64,000 nt of DNA from Eggerthellaceae bacterium (GCA_015062605.1 SUUI01000007.1:22535-86534), one strand, 5' to 3'. Positions 18,373 through 31,170 are shown, counted from the first letter of the stretch. Numbers and translations: made by a program. The notes: generated by a model not told the origin, from the letters alone.

Positions 18373-21033
18373 TTACAGGTTTTCCAGTTGCTCATCGATG
18401 CGCGCGAGCCTGTCCGTCAAATCGGCGAGCTTACCGCGATCCTTCTCGATGATCTCGGGTGCCGCCTTCGCCAGGAAGCCCTCATTCGAAAGCTTCTTGG
18501 TAAGCTTCGCCACATCGGCATCGACCTTCGCGCGCTCCTTGGAAAGGCGTGCACGCTCCGCTTCGAAATCGACCAATCCGCTCAGGCATACATACACCTC
18601 TACGCCAGCGGAAAGCACAGCGCTCGACTCAGCCGGCTTGCTCGCATCGGCCGCAGCGCTTAAACGCGCAGCACCAATCGACTCGACTAAGGCCTTTTCG
18701 GAATTCAGCAGCTCGACATCGGCATCATTCGCCTTTACGACCACATCGAGCGGCGTCTTCGGAGAAATGCCATAGCGGGCACGGGAAGAACGGATCGCGC
18801 CGATGACCTGGCAGACCAGTTCGATTGAGCGCTCTGCCGACGTATTGCAATACTTCTCGAAATCCTCGGCATCAGGCCACACCGCACCGATCAGGTACGG
18901 GGAATCCTTCTCGCAAGGAAGCTGCTGGTATATCTCTTCCGTTACGAACGGCATGATGGGGTGAAGCAGGCGGATCGATTGGTCGAGGATGAATACCAGA
19001 TTACGCTGGCAGTTCAAACGATCCTCGGGATCGTTGTCCGCGGAAAGGCGGCTTTTCGAGAACTCGATGTACCAATCGCAGAACTCGTTCCAGAAGAACG
19101 TGTACAGGCTCCTCGTTATCTCCCCGAAATCATAGGTTTCGAATGCGGCATCGACATCTTTGATCAGCGCCGTAAGACGGCTGAAAATGCACATGTCGGC
19201 AGGCGTGGTCAGCTTCGGCTCACCAGGCGTATAGCCGTCAAGATGCATCATTACGAAACGCGCTGCGTTTCTGATCTTGTTCGCGAAATTGCGGCTGCTC
19301 TCGATCTTCTGATAATCAAAACGCATAGCCTGTGCGCCTGTGACCTGCATCAACAATCCGAAACGCATGCCATCGGCACCATAGTTCTTCATCAGCTCGA
19401 CTGGATCGACGCCGTTTCCGCGGCTCTTCGACATCGGCTTGCCGTCGGCACCCATGACCGTCGGATGGATGAGCACGTGATAGAACGGGATCTGATGAGT
19501 GCAATACAGCGACGACATCACCATGCGTGCAACCCACAGACCCATGATGTCTCGCGCCGTGGAAAGCACCTGCGTCGGATAATGCTTCACCAAATCCGGC
19601 GATTCATTACCGAGCTGCGCCCACTTCTGCGTTGCGAAGGGCCACAGTTGCGACGAGAACCACGTGTCGAGCACATCATCGTCCTGACGAACCTTAGCAC
19701 CGCATACGGGGCATGTATCGATATCCTCGAGGCTCGCATCTTGCCAGCCGCACTCATCGCAGTAGAACATGGGGATTCTATGGCCCCACCACAATTGACG
19801 CGAGATGCACCAATCCTTCAGGTTCGCGATCCAGTCGAGATACACCTGGCTCCACCGTGCCGGGAAGAACTGGATCGTCCCATCCTCGACAACTTCTGCC
19901 GCACGACGTTTCAATTCATCAACCGCGACGAACCATTGCTCGGAAAGCCATGGTTCGAGTTTGTTGTGGCAGCGATAGCAATGCATGACCGAATGATCGT
20001 GGTCCTCGATATGGTCGAGCAAGCCCATCTCTTCGAACTTCGCTACAACCGCTTCGCGCGCCTCATCGCGGTCCATACCGGACAAATCCCCATAGCCTTC
20101 CACAACATGCGCGGTCTCATCGAAGATGTTGACGCGCGGGAGGTCGTGACGCTCCCCCATGGCGTAGTCGTTCGGATCATGGGCAGGCGTGACCTTCACG
20201 CAGCCCGTTCCGAATTCCTTATCCACGTAGAAATCGGCGAAGATGGGGATCTCGCGATTCACGATGGGAAGCATGACGGTCTTGCCGATAAGATGCTTGT
20301 AGCGTTCGTCTTGCGGGCTCACGGCAACGCCGGTGTCGCCAAGCATGGTCTCGGGACGCGTGGTTGCGACCACGATGTAATCCATGCCGTCAACCGGCTC
20401 GGTCAACGGATAGCGCAAATACCACAAGTGGCCTTTCTCGTCTTCGTACTCGGCCTCGTCATCAGCAATGGCCGTCGTGCAGCTCGGGCACCAATTCACG
20501 ATGCGCTTTCCGCGATAGATAAGATCATCGTGGTACCAATCGACGAAGACCTTGCGGACAGCTTGGCTGAACTCCTCGGACATCGTGAACTGCTCGTCTT
20601 CGTAATCGCATGAGCAGCCCATCATCGAAATCTGGTTCACGATGGTCGTACCGTATTGGAGACGCCATTCCTGGCAAGCCTCGATGAAAGCCTCGCGTCC
20701 GATCTCACGGCGGTTGATGCCCTGTTCGGCAAGATGCTTGTCGACCTTGGTCTGCGTAGCGATACCGGCATGGTCGGTTCCCAATATCCAGCGAGTCTGG
20801 AAACCGCGCATGCGCGCACGGCGGATGCACGTATCCTGGATGGTGTCATTGAGAGCATGGCCCATATGCAAAACGCCGGTGACGTTCGGCGGTGGGATCA
20901 CGATCGTGTAGGACTCGCCGGCATGCTTTCCAAAGCCTTTGGAACGCTGGAAATAGCCCGCGTCCTTCCATGCCTGGAAAAGCGGGCGCTCATGCGCTGC
21001 GAAATCGTATTCGATCTTCTTGTCTTCGGCCAT
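18373..21033 (-). CDS. valS: valyl-tRNA synthetase
   Basis: An 886-residue class I synthetase with PPPNVTGVLHMGHAL (HIGH motif at 56-59), the KMSKS loop as PMSKS near residue 534, a CP1 editing domain and a C-terminal coiled coil (ERARLSKERAKVDADVAKL) that contacts tRNA. It charges tRNA-Val. It follows clpX by 19 bases, so clpP, clpX and valS may be one operon, a common arrangement. Confidence 0.98.
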   Translation of the reverse strand: MAEDKKIEYDFAAHERPLFQAWKDAGYFQRSKGFGKHAGESYTIVIPPPNVTGVLHMGHALNDTIQDTCIRRARMRGFQTRWILGTDHAGIATQTKVDKHLAEQGINRREIGREAFIEACQEWRLQYGTTIVNQISMMGCSCDYEDEQFTMSEEFSQAVRKVFVDWYHDDLIYRGKRIVNWCPSCTTAIADDEAEYEDEKGHLWYLRYPLTEPVDGMDYIVVATTRPETMLGDTGVAVSPQDERYKHLIGKTVMLPIVNREIPIFADFYVDKEFGTGCVKVTPAHDPNDYAMGERHDLPRVNIFDETAHVVEGYGDLSGMDRDEAREAVVAKFEEMGLLDHIEDHDHSVMHCYRCHNKLEPWLSEQWFVAVDELKRRAAEVVEDGTIQFFPARWSQVYLDWIANLKDWCISRQLWWGHRIPMFYCDECGWQDASLEDIDTCPVCGAKVRQDDDVLDTWFSSQLWPFATQKWAQLGNESPDLVKHYPTQVLSTARDIMGLWVARMVMSSLYCTHQIPFYHVLIHPTVMGADGKPMSKSRGNGVDPVELMKNYGADGMRFGLLMQVTGAQAMRFDYQKIESSRNFANKIRNAARFVMMHLDGYTPGEPKLTTPADMCIFSRLTALIKDVDAAFETYDFGEITRSLYTFFWNEFCDWYIEFSKSRLSADNDPEDRLNCQRNLVFILDQSIRLLHPIMPFVTEEIYQQLPCEKDSPYLIGAVWPDAEDFEKYCNTSAERSIELVCQVIGAIRSSRARYGISPKTPLDVVVKANDADVELLNSEKALVESIGAARLSAAADASKPAESSAVLSAGVEVYVCLSGLVDFEAERARLSKERAKVDADVAKLTKKLSNEGFLAKAAPEIIEKDRGKLADLTDRLARIDEQLENL

Positions 21034-21052
21034 AAAACCTGCTCCTTTATAC

Positions 21053-22411
21053 TTATGCGATGAGCTTGATCTTCGGTTTTGTCTCGCCTTTCACGTCGCT
21101 TGCACGCACGGTCACGCTCTTCTTGCCCGGCGTTTCCGGGAGATCGTACATGACATCTTGCAAGACGCGCTCGCAGATGCTGCGAAGGCCTCTCGCACCA
21201 GTGCCGTGTTCGGCAGCCTCGTGTGCGATCGCCTCGAGCGCACGACGTTGGAAAGTAAGCTCTGCGTCTTCGAACGCGAAAAGCTTCCTGTATTGCTTGA
21301 CGAGCGCGTTCTTCGGCTCGGTCAGGATACGGACCAAATCCTCTTCCGAAAGTTCGCAAAGCGCCGTGATGACGGGGATCCTGCCCACGAACTCGGGAAT
21401 CATGCCGTACTTGTTCAGGTCCTCGGGAAGCACCTGCTCGAGAAGCTCCGCCTCGGCCTGCTTCTTGCTCTCGGGAAGCTCTACGTTGAATCCAAGCCCA
21501 TGCTTGCCCACGCGCTGCGCGATGATGTCGGATAACCCGACGAATGCGCCGCCTAGGATGAATAGGATGTTCGTAGTGTTGATATGGATGAGCTCCTGCT
21601 GGGGATGCTTGCGGCCACCTTGCGGCGGAACGCTTGCTTCCGTGCCCTCGACGATCTTCAAGAGCGCCTGCTGCACACCCTCGCCCGACACATCGCGCGT
21701 GATGGAAAGGTTCTCGGCTTTGCGTGCGATCTTATCGATCTCATCCACATACACGATGCCGATCTCGGCACTCGGGATATCGAAATCCGCTGCGGTGATG
21801 AGCTTAAGAAGGATGTTCTCCACATCCTCACCCACGTATCCCGCTTCGGTGAGCGTCGTGGCATCGGCAATGGCGAACGGCACTTGCAGGGTACGGGCGA
21901 GCGTTTGCGCCAAAAGCGTCTTGCCCGAACCCGTAGGACCTAAAAGCAGGATGTTGCTCTTTGCGAGCTCGACATCATCATCGTCGGTCGCAACGCCTAA
22001 GCTGATGCGCTTGTAATGGTTGTAGACGGCGACCGAAAGCGCACGCTTTGCCTTCTCCTGCCCGACGACATGCTCGGAAAGGCGCTCGTAGAGCTCATGG
22101 GGCGTCGGCAGGTTGGCAAGGATCTGCTCGGGATTGATGGTCCCGTCTGCATTATGGGCGACAACCGTTCCGTAGCGTTGCTTTTTCGCATGCGCTTCCG
22201 AATCGCGATAGCCATAATCGGAAGGCGTGCGAAGACCCATCCCCAAATCGGTCATCATGGCATCGGCGCAGATGGACACGCACTCGTCGCAAATGTTGAT
22301 GCCGTTGGGGCCCGATATCATCGCAGCGACTTCATTGGCGTTCTTGCCGCAGAAGGCGCAGACGATGGACTTGGGATTACGGTTGAAGCCGTCGTCGGAT
22401 TTCTTGGACAT
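21053..22411 (-). CDS. clpX: ATP-dependent Clp protease ATP-binding subunit ClpX
   Basis: A 452-residue AAA+ unfoldase. It has an N-terminal C4 zinc-binding domain (CAFCGK and CDEC), a Walker A motif GPTGSGKT, a Walker B with DEID and a C-terminal small domain. Hexameric ClpX unfolds tagged proteins and feeds them to ClpP. It is three bases downstream of clpP. A roughly 20-residue insert rich in basic and Tyr residues follows the zinc domain; otherwise normal. Confidence 0.98.
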   Translation of the reverse strand: MSKKSDDGFNRNPKSIVCAFCGKNANEVAAMISGPNGINICDECVSICADAMMTDLGMGLRTPSDYGYRDSEAHAKKQRYGTVVAHNADGTINPEQILANLPTPHELYERLSEHVVGQEKAKRALSVAVYNHYKRISLGVATDDDDVELAKSNILLLGPTGSGKTLLAQTLARTLQVPFAIADATTLTEAGYVGEDVENILLKLITAADFDIPSAEIGIVYVDEIDKIARKAENLSITRDVSGEGVQQALLKIVEGTEASVPPQGGRKHPQQELIHINTTNILFILGGAFVGLSDIIAQRVGKHGLGFNVELPESKKQAEAELLEQVLPEDLNKYGMIPEFVGRIPVITALCELSEEDLVRILTEPKNALVKQYRKLFAFEDAELTFQRRALEAIAHEAAEHGTGARGLRSICERVLQDVMYDLPETPGKKSVTVRASDVKGETKPKIKLIA

Positions 22412-22414
22412 GCC

Positions 22415-23041
22415 TTATTCGCTCTTCTCCTCGGCAGGGGCGCCATGGCTTGAAGTGATCTGATCGACCAAACCATAGGCAAGCGCCTCTTCGGCGGTCA
22501 TGTAGTTGTCGCGCTCGGTGTCGCGCTGAATCGTCTCAAGAGTCTGGCCGGTATTGTCGGCAAGGATCTTATTGAGACGCTGACGTGTCTTGAGCATGAA
22601 ATCAGCGACGATGGCGATCTCGGTTTGCTGACCCTGCGCCTGACCCATCGGTTGATGGATGAGCACCATGGAGTTCGGGAGGCAGAAACGCTTCCCCTTC
22701 GCGCCAGCGGACAGGAGCACGGCGGCCATGGATGCGCACTCGCCGATGCACACCGTCGACACATCGCACTTGATGAAGTTCATCGTATCGAGGATGGCAA
22801 GGCCGGCGGTTACGGAACCGCCCGGCGAATTGATGTAGAGCGAGATGTCCTTATCCGGATCGGTGTTCTCCAGATGGAGAAGCTGCGCGACTACGGAATT
22901 CGCAACAGCATCGTCGATCTGCTCGCCCAAGAACACGATGCGATCGTTGAGCAAGCGGGAATAGATGTCAAACGAGCGCTCGCCGCGCGGACTCTGCTCG
23001 ATGACGTACGGGATCAATGCTTGACGTACCTGATTATCCAT
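22415..23041 (-). CDS. clpP: ATP-dependent Clp protease proteolytic subunit
   Basis: A 208-residue serine peptidase with Ser104 in GECASM and His129 in LIHQP; the Asp of the triad lies near residue 178. It forms the double-heptamer protease partnered by ClpX. It is the first gene of the clpP-clpX unit, following tig by a 154-base gap filled with hairpins. There is no second clpP copy in the window. Confidence 0.98.
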   Translation of the reverse strand: MDNQVRQALIPYVIEQSPRGERSFDIYSRLLNDRIVFLGEQIDDAVANSVVAQLLHLENTDPDKDISLYINSPGGSVTAGLAILDTMNFIKCDVSTVCIGECASMAAVLLSAGAKGKRFCLPNSMVLIHQPMGQAQGQQTEIAIVADFMLKTRQRLNKILADNTGQTLETIQRDTERDNYMTAEEALAYGLVDQITSSHGAPAEEKSE

Positions 23042-23110
23042 ATGTGCCTCACTTCCAGCAGCCGTTTTCTGCAGCTGCTTCTCGGTGTTAATCCCTTACA
23101 TGTGTATAAC

Positions 23111-23151
23111 GAGCCTGCGAAACCATCCGGGATGGATGCTTGGGCAGGCTC
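23111..23151. other. branched hairpin in tig-clpP gap
   Basis: GAGCCTGC pairs with GCAGGCTC, and an inner CATCC pairs with GGATG. It sits upstream of clpP and beside a second hairpin. It may be part of the clpP 5' untranslated region or of a tig terminator. No U-run follows on the minus strand. Confidence 0.45.
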
Positions 23152-23157
23152 GGCTCC

Positions 23158-23185
23158 CGCCAAAAGCGCATGAGCGCTTTTGGCG
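23158..23185. terminator. 12-bp perfect hairpin after tig
   Basis: Arms CGCCAAAAGCGC and GCGCTTTTGGCG around an ATGA loop start ten bases after the tig stop. The stem is strong but on the minus strand is followed by GGGAGCC rather than a U-run, so termination may be partial. Confidence 0.5.
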
Positions 23186-23195
23186 ATGCATTTGG

Positions 23196-24593
23196 CTATT
23201 CGGTCTCAGCAGCTTTGTCGGAATCTTCCTTGGAGGCGCTGCGGTCGGTGACGAACTTCACGTCATCTTCACCGGCGTCATCACCATATTCGGTGACCAC
23301 GGCGTTCTCGACAACATGATCGAGCGCCTTCTGACGCGCAAGACCTGCACGGACCAGATACAGACGTCCGCCGTTCTTCCACTCCTCGTAGAGCGCCTTC
23401 GGATCCGTTGCGCCGGACTTCTCGAATTCGGCGACGACATCGTCTTCCGTGATCTCGATGCCAAGGTTGCGGGCCACGGCATCAAGCGCGAGATCCTCCT
23501 TGGCCATATCGGTCGCCTGGCGCTTGATGTCCTCCCTGAACTGGGTGGCATCGATGCCAGCCTGCATGAGATAGGCATCGAAAGTGATGGCCTGGTCCTG
23601 CAAACGCTTGAAGAAGTCCTTTAAGATTTCCGACTCGTTATCGGTAACCATATCTTCAGGAGGCTCACCCTCGAGACGCTCGCACAAAACGCGCAGGCAG
23701 TTGTTTTCCTTCAGGCGCGGAATGATGTCTTCCTTCTGCTGCTCGATGGACTCGATGACGCGCTCGCGCAGCTCGGCAGCCGTCTCGAAACCGAAGGTAT
23801 CCTTGACCCACTCGTCCGTAAGCTCTGGCTTGATCTTCTTGAGCAGGCTCAAGACCTCGATGTCGAGATGGATCTTCTCGGTCTTGCCGTTAAGACCAGC
23901 GGTGTAAGCGGTCGGCTCTTCGGGGACATCGATGGCGAACTGCTTCGTATCGCCTTTCTTCAGACCCATCAGCTCCTCATCGAAAGAGGCCGGATACAGA
24001 CCGGATCCGATGGTGTATTGCATGGATTCCTCAGAGACGTACGGGAGGTTCTCGCCCTTATCGTCGGTTGCAACGACTTTGAGGCTTACCGTAGAGTCGG
24101 CCTTGACCTTGGTGTTGGCAGGTGCGGGATCATAGTGATAATAGTGCTCGGTCAAAGCATCGAGCTGATCGGCGATCTCGCCTTCCGTAGCGGCATGCTG
24201 CGGCAATGCGACTTCGACGGGGTCGTAACTATTAAGCTCGAACTCGGGCTTGGTGTCGATCTCGTAGACGTAGGTGTAGTCCTTGCCGCGCTCAACAAGA
24301 CCGTTCTCGGGGTCGGGCTCAAGCTGTCCGACAGGATACAGGTTCACATCTTCGAAGGACTGGGGGTACGTGTCATTGATGACATCGTCGGTAACCTGTG
24401 CCCGAATGGCTTCCGGCCCTAACGCGTTATCGATGACGGGCCGAGGGGCCTTGCCCTTGCGGAAACCCGGGAAATTATACTTGTATGCGGCATCCTTATA
24501 TGCCTTCTTGATACGTGCGTCGATCTCCTTGGACTCAACCGTGACAGTTACCTTGCAGCGATTGCCTTCCAAGGCCTCCATTGTTGTTTTCAC
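23196..24593 (-). CDS. tig: trigger factor
   Basis: A 465-residue ribosome-associated chaperone and peptidyl-prolyl isomerase. The ribosome-binding signature FPGFRKGKAP is present, then an FKBP-type domain (about 165-250) and a helical C-terminal domain. I set the start at a GTG at 24593 because GGAGG lies seven bases upstream; no ATG is equally placed. The C-terminal tail after residue 440 is acidic and Lys/Glu/Ser-rich. It precedes clpP and clpX, the classical order. Confidence 0.95.
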   Translation of the reverse strand: MKTTMEALEGNRCKVTVTVESKEIDARIKKAYKDAAYKYNFPGFRKGKAPRPVIDNALGPEAIRAQVTDDVINDTYPQSFEDVNLYPVGQLEPDPENGLVERGKDYTYVYEIDTKPEFELNSYDPVEVALPQHAATEGEIADQLDALTEHYYHYDPAPANTKVKADSTVSLKVVATDDKGENLPYVSEESMQYTIGSGLYPASFDEELMGLKKGDTKQFAIDVPEEPTAYTAGLNGKTEKIHLDIEVLSLLKKIKPELTDEWVKDTFGFETAAELRERVIESIEQQKEDIIPRLKENNCLRVLCERLEGEPPEDMVTDNESEILKDFFKRLQDQAITFDAYLMQAGIDATQFREDIKRQATDMAKEDLALDAVARNLGIEITEDDVVAEFEKSGATDPKALYEEWKNGGRLYLVRAGLARQKALDHVVENAVVTEYGDDAGEDDVKFVTDRSASKEDSDKAAETE

Positions 24594-24645
24594 GAAACTT
24601 CCTCCATTTTTTACGATTCTTATGGGCAAATGCGCCAACAAAGTA

Positions 24646-24651
24646 TTATCG
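24646..24651 (-). promoter_or_regulatory. putative -10 of tig
   Basis: On the minus strand TGCGATAAT reads as a TGn extended -10 with hexamer GATAAT, about 50 bases upstream of the GTG start. No good -35 is visible, so the call is tentative. Confidence 0.35.
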
Positions 24652-24766
24652 CATAAGTGTCTCCTCTTATTGCTGGCACTTCGCTATTTGTGGAGAAAAG
24701 CACGAATAAGCACACCGCGATGCAACGATGGGCGGTGCCGCATTGAAAACGATATGGAAAATGGGC

Positions 24767-25228
24767 TTATCGCGTAAGGAGCGCTGCGATGCGGTCGCTG
24801 TACTGCGCGTCTGCAAAACCGTCCTCTAAAGAGAGGTCGATGATGGGCGCTTCGTTCCACAACTCCTCGAGCTGGTAGAAATCACGTGCCTCAGGCTGGA
24901 AAACATGCACGACGAATGATCCGTAATCCAATAACGCCCAGATACCGTCATTCGTGCCTTCGGTATGCAAAGGCTTCACGCCGCCTTCCTTGCGCTCCGC
25001 TTCTTCGATTGCGTCGATGATGGCAGCAACCTGACGGTTGTTCGCAGCAGTGGCGATGACGAAGTAATCGGTCACGCTTACGAGCTCCCGCACGTCTTGG
25101 ATCATGATATCGGTCGCCTTCTTACTGCACGCAGCGCGCGCGGCGATGAGCGCGCATTCCCGCGAGCTTGCTTCCTCCTTAGGAGTAGATTCGGCGCTAC
25201 CGGCAACGATTTCATTTATGCGGGTCAT
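24767..25228 (-). CDS. rsfS: ribosome silencing factor RsfS
   Basis: A 153-residue RsfS/Iojap protein with a polar N-terminal tail and the family core (DIMIQDVRELVSVTDYFVIAT, then GYGSFVVH-like DYGSFVVHVF). It binds L14 and blocks subunit joining in slow growth. Its ATG has AAAGGA upstream and overlaps the yqeK stop by four bases, giving the conserved nadD-yqeK-rsfS module. Confidence 0.95.
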   Translation of the reverse strand: MTRINEIVAGSAESTPKEEASSRECALIAARAACSKKATDIMIQDVRELVSVTDYFVIATAANNRQVAAIIDAIEEAERKEGGVKPLHTEGTNDGIWALLDYGSFVVHVFQPEARDFYQLEELWNEAPIIDLSLEDGFADAQYSDRIAALLTR

Positions 25229-25887
25229 GTAAGTTCCTTTCGCATTTCCTTAAAGCTCTTCTTGCCGCACGGTTTGAACCGATTGGCATATTCGTTCCAT
25301 ACGGTAATGGTATCAGGATGAAGCGACGAGGTGCGGTTCAAAAGCAAAATAGTCCAAAAGCGATAGGTTTCGAAGAACAGCTTTTCGAGCGTTTCCTTCC
25401 CTACCATCCCGCGCAGCTGTTCCACCTGCACTCCAAGTTTCTTGGGATCTCTGTTCACCTCTATCGCGTCAGCGACATAGAGCGCCATATCAAGCGGCTG
25501 CATGTCCACAGATGCGACGGTATGACGAGAGATGGCTTGAATCACATCTTCGGGGATTTCTGGATAATCGCGCGCAAGGGCAAGGGCTGCGGTCATTCCA
25601 TGCAGGGCTTGAGGTGCCATGTCCAACACCTCGGCATCGACGTCGAGGGCGACCTCATGCGCACGTCTCCTGATGCCGTCATCGTCATAGCATTTATCCC
25701 AATCATGTAAAATCCCGGCAAGGCGCGCCTTGCGTTCATCGATTCCATACGTGTGCGCAAGCATCACGCACGCATCGACCACGCCTAAGCTGTGGTTATA
25801 ACGGCGCGCGGTCACACGTTGCTCAAGTTCTTTTTTCCTTTGCTCGAAGAACTCATCTGAAAGAGGATCGCAGTGCTCGAAGGTCAT
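25225..25887 (-). CDS. yqeK: YqeK-type HD-domain diadenosine tetraphosphate hydrolase
   Basis: A 220-residue HD-superfamily protein with the metal motif HDWDK (His61, Asp62), an earlier conserved His in YNHSLG and a SRHT segment. Homologues of B. subtilis YqeK hydrolyse Ap4A symmetrically to ADP. It lies between nadD and rsfS with four-base overlaps, which makes the assignment secure. There is a C-terminal extension of about 25 residues ending in basic residues. Confidence 0.93.
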   Translation of the reverse strand: MTFEHCDPLSDEFFEQRKKELEQRVTARRYNHSLGVVDACVMLAHTYGIDERKARLAGILHDWDKCYDDDGIRRRAHEVALDVDAEVLDMAPQALHGMTAALALARDYPEIPEDVIQAISRHTVASVDMQPLDMALYVADAIEVNRDPKKLGVQVEQLRGMVGKETLEKLFFETYRFWTILLLNRTSSLHPDTITVWNEYANRFKPCGKKSFKEMRKELT

Positions 25888-26489
25888 TGGATGCCTCTCT
25901 TATACAAGCCCTTCTTCTGGATATAGGCGCACACTGGATACGGACACAGATACCTGATCGAGCGGCCCTCGGCTACAAGGCGGCGGATCTCCGTCGAGGA
26001 GATATCCACCCGTGCAGCGCGGATCGAGATGATGGAAAAGCCCTGCTTTTCAAGCTCAGCGCACTCGTCATCGGTCATTTCCGCACCAGGGCGGTCGATT
26101 ACGATGAAGCTCGCCAGACGCGCAAGCGTTTTCGGTTTATACCACTTAGGCAAGCTTTTCGCCGAATCGGAACCCGTGATGAAGAACAGCTCATCGTCTG
26201 GATATGCCTCGCGAAGGTCGGAAAGCGTGTCTGCCGTGTAGGTGATGCCGCCTCGCACGATGTCGACATCGCTGATGTCGAATGCCGAGTTTCCCGCTAT
26301 GGCAAGCTTGCACATGTGCATGCGGTCATCGGTTTCCAGGACGGGATCGATCTTCGTTGCAGCCGGTATAGAAACAGGTACGAATAAGACCGTATCCAGC
26401 CCACAGGCATCCCTCGCCTGCTCGGCGCACATCAAATGCCCGATATGAATCGGATCGAAGGTGCCTCCGAAAATGCCGATACGAGCCAT
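25884..26489 (-). CDS. nadD: nicotinate-nucleotide adenylyltransferase
   Basis: A 201-residue nucleotidyltransferase of NAD synthesis with the GGTFDPIHIGHL motif at the N-terminus and ISSTEIR near the end. The ATG at 26489 starts one base after the proA stop. A longer frame to 26513 would overlap proA and lacks a family match. It overlaps yqeK by four bases. Confidence 0.96.
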   Translation of the reverse strand: MARIGIFGGTFDPIHIGHLMCAEQARDACGLDTVLFVPVSIPAATKIDPVLETDDRMHMCKLAIAGNSAFDISDVDIVRGGITYTADTLSDLREAYPDDELFFITGSDSAKSLPKWYKPKTLARLASFIVIDRPGAEMTDDECAELEKQGFSIISIRAARVDISSTEIRRLVAEGRSIRYLCPYPVCAYIQKKGLYKRGIQ

Positions 26490-26490
26490 G

Positions 26491-27750
26491 TTAGGAACGC
26501 ACCTGTCCTTCACCGTTCAAGAGATACTTGTACGAGGTCAAACCCTCGAGCGCGAACGGGCCGCGTACGTGCAGCTTCTGCGTGGAGATTCCGATCTCGG
26601 CGCCTAATCCGAATTGACCCCCATCGGTGAATGCCGTAGAGGCATTCGCATACACGCTCGAAGCATCGACGCGCTGCTGGAAGGCTTCGATGGCACAGGC
26701 ATCCTGGGCGACGATCGCCTCGGAATGCTTCGTTCCATACGTATTGACGTGATCGATGGCAGTATCCACGCCATCGACGACACGGACCGCGATCTCGGGG
26801 GCAAGGTATTCAGTCGCCCAGTCGACTTCGGTGGCATGCACGCATCCCACGCCCGCATCCGCCGCGATTTGGGCAGCGCGCTCGTCGGCATGGATCAGCA
26901 CGCCCTTCTCGGAAAGGCTTGTAAGGATGCCGGGCAGAAACGCCTCGGCAACCGCTTCATCGACGAGCAGGGTCTCCGCAGCGTTGCACACGCCGTAGCG
27001 GCGGCATTTCGCATTCATGACGATGGTATGCGCCATCTCCAGATCCGCAGAGGCATGAACGTACACGTGGCAATTGCCCGTGCCTGTCTCGATAACGGGT
27101 ACCTTCGCCGTCTCAACGCAGTGGGCGATAAGCCCCGCGCCGCCACGCGGAATCAGGACATCGACGATGCCATGGAGTTGCATCAACTCGTCGGTAGCGG
27201 CATGGTCGGTCGTCGCGATGATTTCGATGCATCCCTTCGGCAGACCAGAGGCGACCGCAGCCTCGTGGAGGATGTCAGCGATGGCCTTGCAGGACTTCGC
27301 AGCCATGGAACCGCCACGCAGTACGGCAGCATTACCGGATTTCAGACATATACCGCACGCATCGGCGGTTACATTGGGACGGGCTTCATACACGATGGCG
27401 ACGACACCGAGCGGCACAGTTACCTTCCTAAGCTGCATGCCGTTGTACAGGATGCGATCCTCTAGCACGCGGCCCACGGGATCGGGCAGTTTCGCCAAAT
27501 CCTCAAGCGCATCGGCCATATCGAACACACGGCCCTCATCCAACATCAAACGATCGAGAAGGGAATCAGAGGTATTGCGGGCCTTCGCCGCCTCCATATC
27601 CGAAACATTCGCTGCAATGACCTCATCGACGTTATCGCGGAGGGCAGCCGCCATGGCGAAAAGCGCTTTGTTGCGGTCCTCGCAGCTTATGGTCATCATC
27701 TGCGCCGATGCAGCCTTGGCGCGCAATGCGATGTCGCGTACAGAATCCAT
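26491..27750 (-). CDS. proA: glutamate-5-semialdehyde dehydrogenase (gamma-glutamyl phosphate reductase)
   Basis: A 419-residue aldehyde-dehydrogenase-fold enzyme of proline synthesis that reduces gamma-glutamyl phosphate with NADPH. The family motif VYEARPNVTADA and the catalytic Cys region (GVCNAAET) are visible. It lies nine bases after proB, so the two consecutive steps are encoded together, inside the obgE-to-rsfS run. Confidence 0.97.
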   Translation of the reverse strand: MDSVRDIALRAKAASAQMMTISCEDRNKALFAMAAALRDNVDEVIAANVSDMEAAKARNTSDSLLDRLMLDEGRVFDMADALEDLAKLPDPVGRVLEDRILYNGMQLRKVTVPLGVVAIVYEARPNVTADACGICLKSGNAAVLRGGSMAAKSCKAIADILHEAAVASGLPKGCIEIIATTDHAATDELMQLHGIVDVLIPRGGAGLIAHCVETAKVPVIETGTGNCHVYVHASADLEMAHTIVMNAKCRRYGVCNAAETLLVDEAVAEAFLPGILTSLSEKGVLIHADERAAQIAADAGVGCVHATEVDWATEYLAPEIAVRVVDGVDTAIDHVNTYGTKHSEAIVAQDACAIEAFQQRVDASSVYANASTAFTDGGQFGLGAEIGISTQKLHVRGPFALEGLTSYKYLLNGEGQVRS

Positions 27751-27759
27751 GGTGCCTCC

Positions 27760-30335
<2,576 letters not shown>

Positions 30336-30378
30336 TTATCGCACATGATTGTATTACAGCTATGCACCGCAGATGCGC

Positions 30379-30410
30379 AAAAAGGGGCAAGATGCCATGC
30401 ATCTTGCCCC
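30379..30410 (-). terminator. intrinsic terminator after rpmA
   Basis: On the minus strand GGGGCAAGATGC, loop, GCATCTTGCCCC (12 perfect pairs) is followed directly by TTTTT. It lies 32 bases after the rpmA stop and should separate the rplU-rpmA transcript from obgE. Confidence 0.88.
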
Positions 30411-30442
30411 GATAGCGCTGAAACGCTTCTCTTTGAAACGAC

Positions 30443-30691
30443 TTACTCCGGAATGACGCTGATCTTGCGCTTGACGCCACGCGTGAACTCGAGCGTGCCA
30501 TCGCACAGAGCGAACAGCGTGTCGTCCTTGCCGCGACCGACGTTGTTGCCCGGATGGAAATGCGTGCCGCGCTGACGCACGATGATGTTGCCAGCCTTCA
30601 CATGCTCGCCTGCGAACTTCTTGACACCGAGTCGCTGCGCATGGGAATCGCGGCCGTTACGGCTGGAACCTAAACCTTTTTTATGAGCCAT
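30443..30691 (-). CDS. rpmA: 50S ribosomal protein L27
   Basis: An 82-residue L27 beginning [16 protein letters not shown], the form whose N-terminus reaches the peptidyl transferase centre. It lacks the cleavable N-terminal extension seen in Firmicutes L27. It is 21 bases downstream of rplU. Confidence 0.98.
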   Translation of the reverse strand: MAHKKGLGSSRNGRDSHAQRLGVKKFAGEHVKAGNIIVRQRGTHFHPGNNVGRGKDDTLFALCDGTLEFTRGVKRKISVIPE

Positions 30692-30712
30692 GGATTATCC
30701 CTCCCTTACGCG

Positions 30713-31105
30713 TTACTCGGCGGCCTCATCGGCAGCTTCGACGGTCTTCTCCTCGACAGCTTCTTTAGCAGGCTCTTGCTTCTTGGCGGCCTTCTTCGCT
30801 GCGCCGATGGACTTGATCTCGACGCGAGTGAGAAGCTGGCGATGACCCTTCTTGCGCTTGTAGTTCTTGCGCTTCTTGAACTTGAAGACGATTGCCTTCT
30901 CGCCCTTGAATTGCTCGAGGACCTCGGCGATAACCTCGACCTTTGCGGCCTTGGCGGGATCGGCTTCGACCTTATCGCCATCAACGATGCAGATAGCCTC
31001 AAGCGCGACGGTTTCGCCGACATGGGCATCGAGCTTCTCGATGTTAAGTTTGTCTCCCTCGGCGACCTTGTATTGCTTGCCGCCGGTCTTTACGATTGCG
31101 TACAT
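30713..31105 (-). CDS. rplU: 50S ribosomal protein L21
   Basis: A 130-residue L21 with the standard core (MYAIVKTGGKQYKV, then KRKNYKRKKGHRQ). It has an additional Lys/Ala/Glu-rich tail of about 28 residues (ending AADEAAE), a low-complexity extension beyond the usual ~103 residues. It starts the rplU-rpmA transcript behind a strong promoter. Confidence 0.97.
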   Translation of the reverse strand: MYAIVKTGGKQYKVAEGDKLNIEKLDAHVGETVALEAICIVDGDKVEADPAKAAKVEVIAEVLEQFKGEKAIVFKFKKRKNYKRKKGHRQLLTRVEIKSIGAAKKAAKKQEPAKEAVEEKTVEAADEAAE

Positions 31106-31141
31106 GAATTACTCCTTGGATGTGATTAAACGCAATGGTGT

Positions 31142-31170
31142 ATTGTACTTTCGCCTTATGTTTAAGTCAA
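31142..31170 (-). promoter_or_regulatory. sigma-70-type promoter of rplU-rpmA
   Basis: On the minus strand TTGACT, 17 bases, then TACAAT lies 37 bases upstream of the L21 start codon. Hexamers and spacing are near consensus. The leader is too short for an L21 autoregulatory RNA. Confidence 0.85.

Noticed and set aside
18961..20613. 550-residue plus-strand open frame opposite valS
   Set aside because: Antisense shadow of valS; no motif, no ribosome site.
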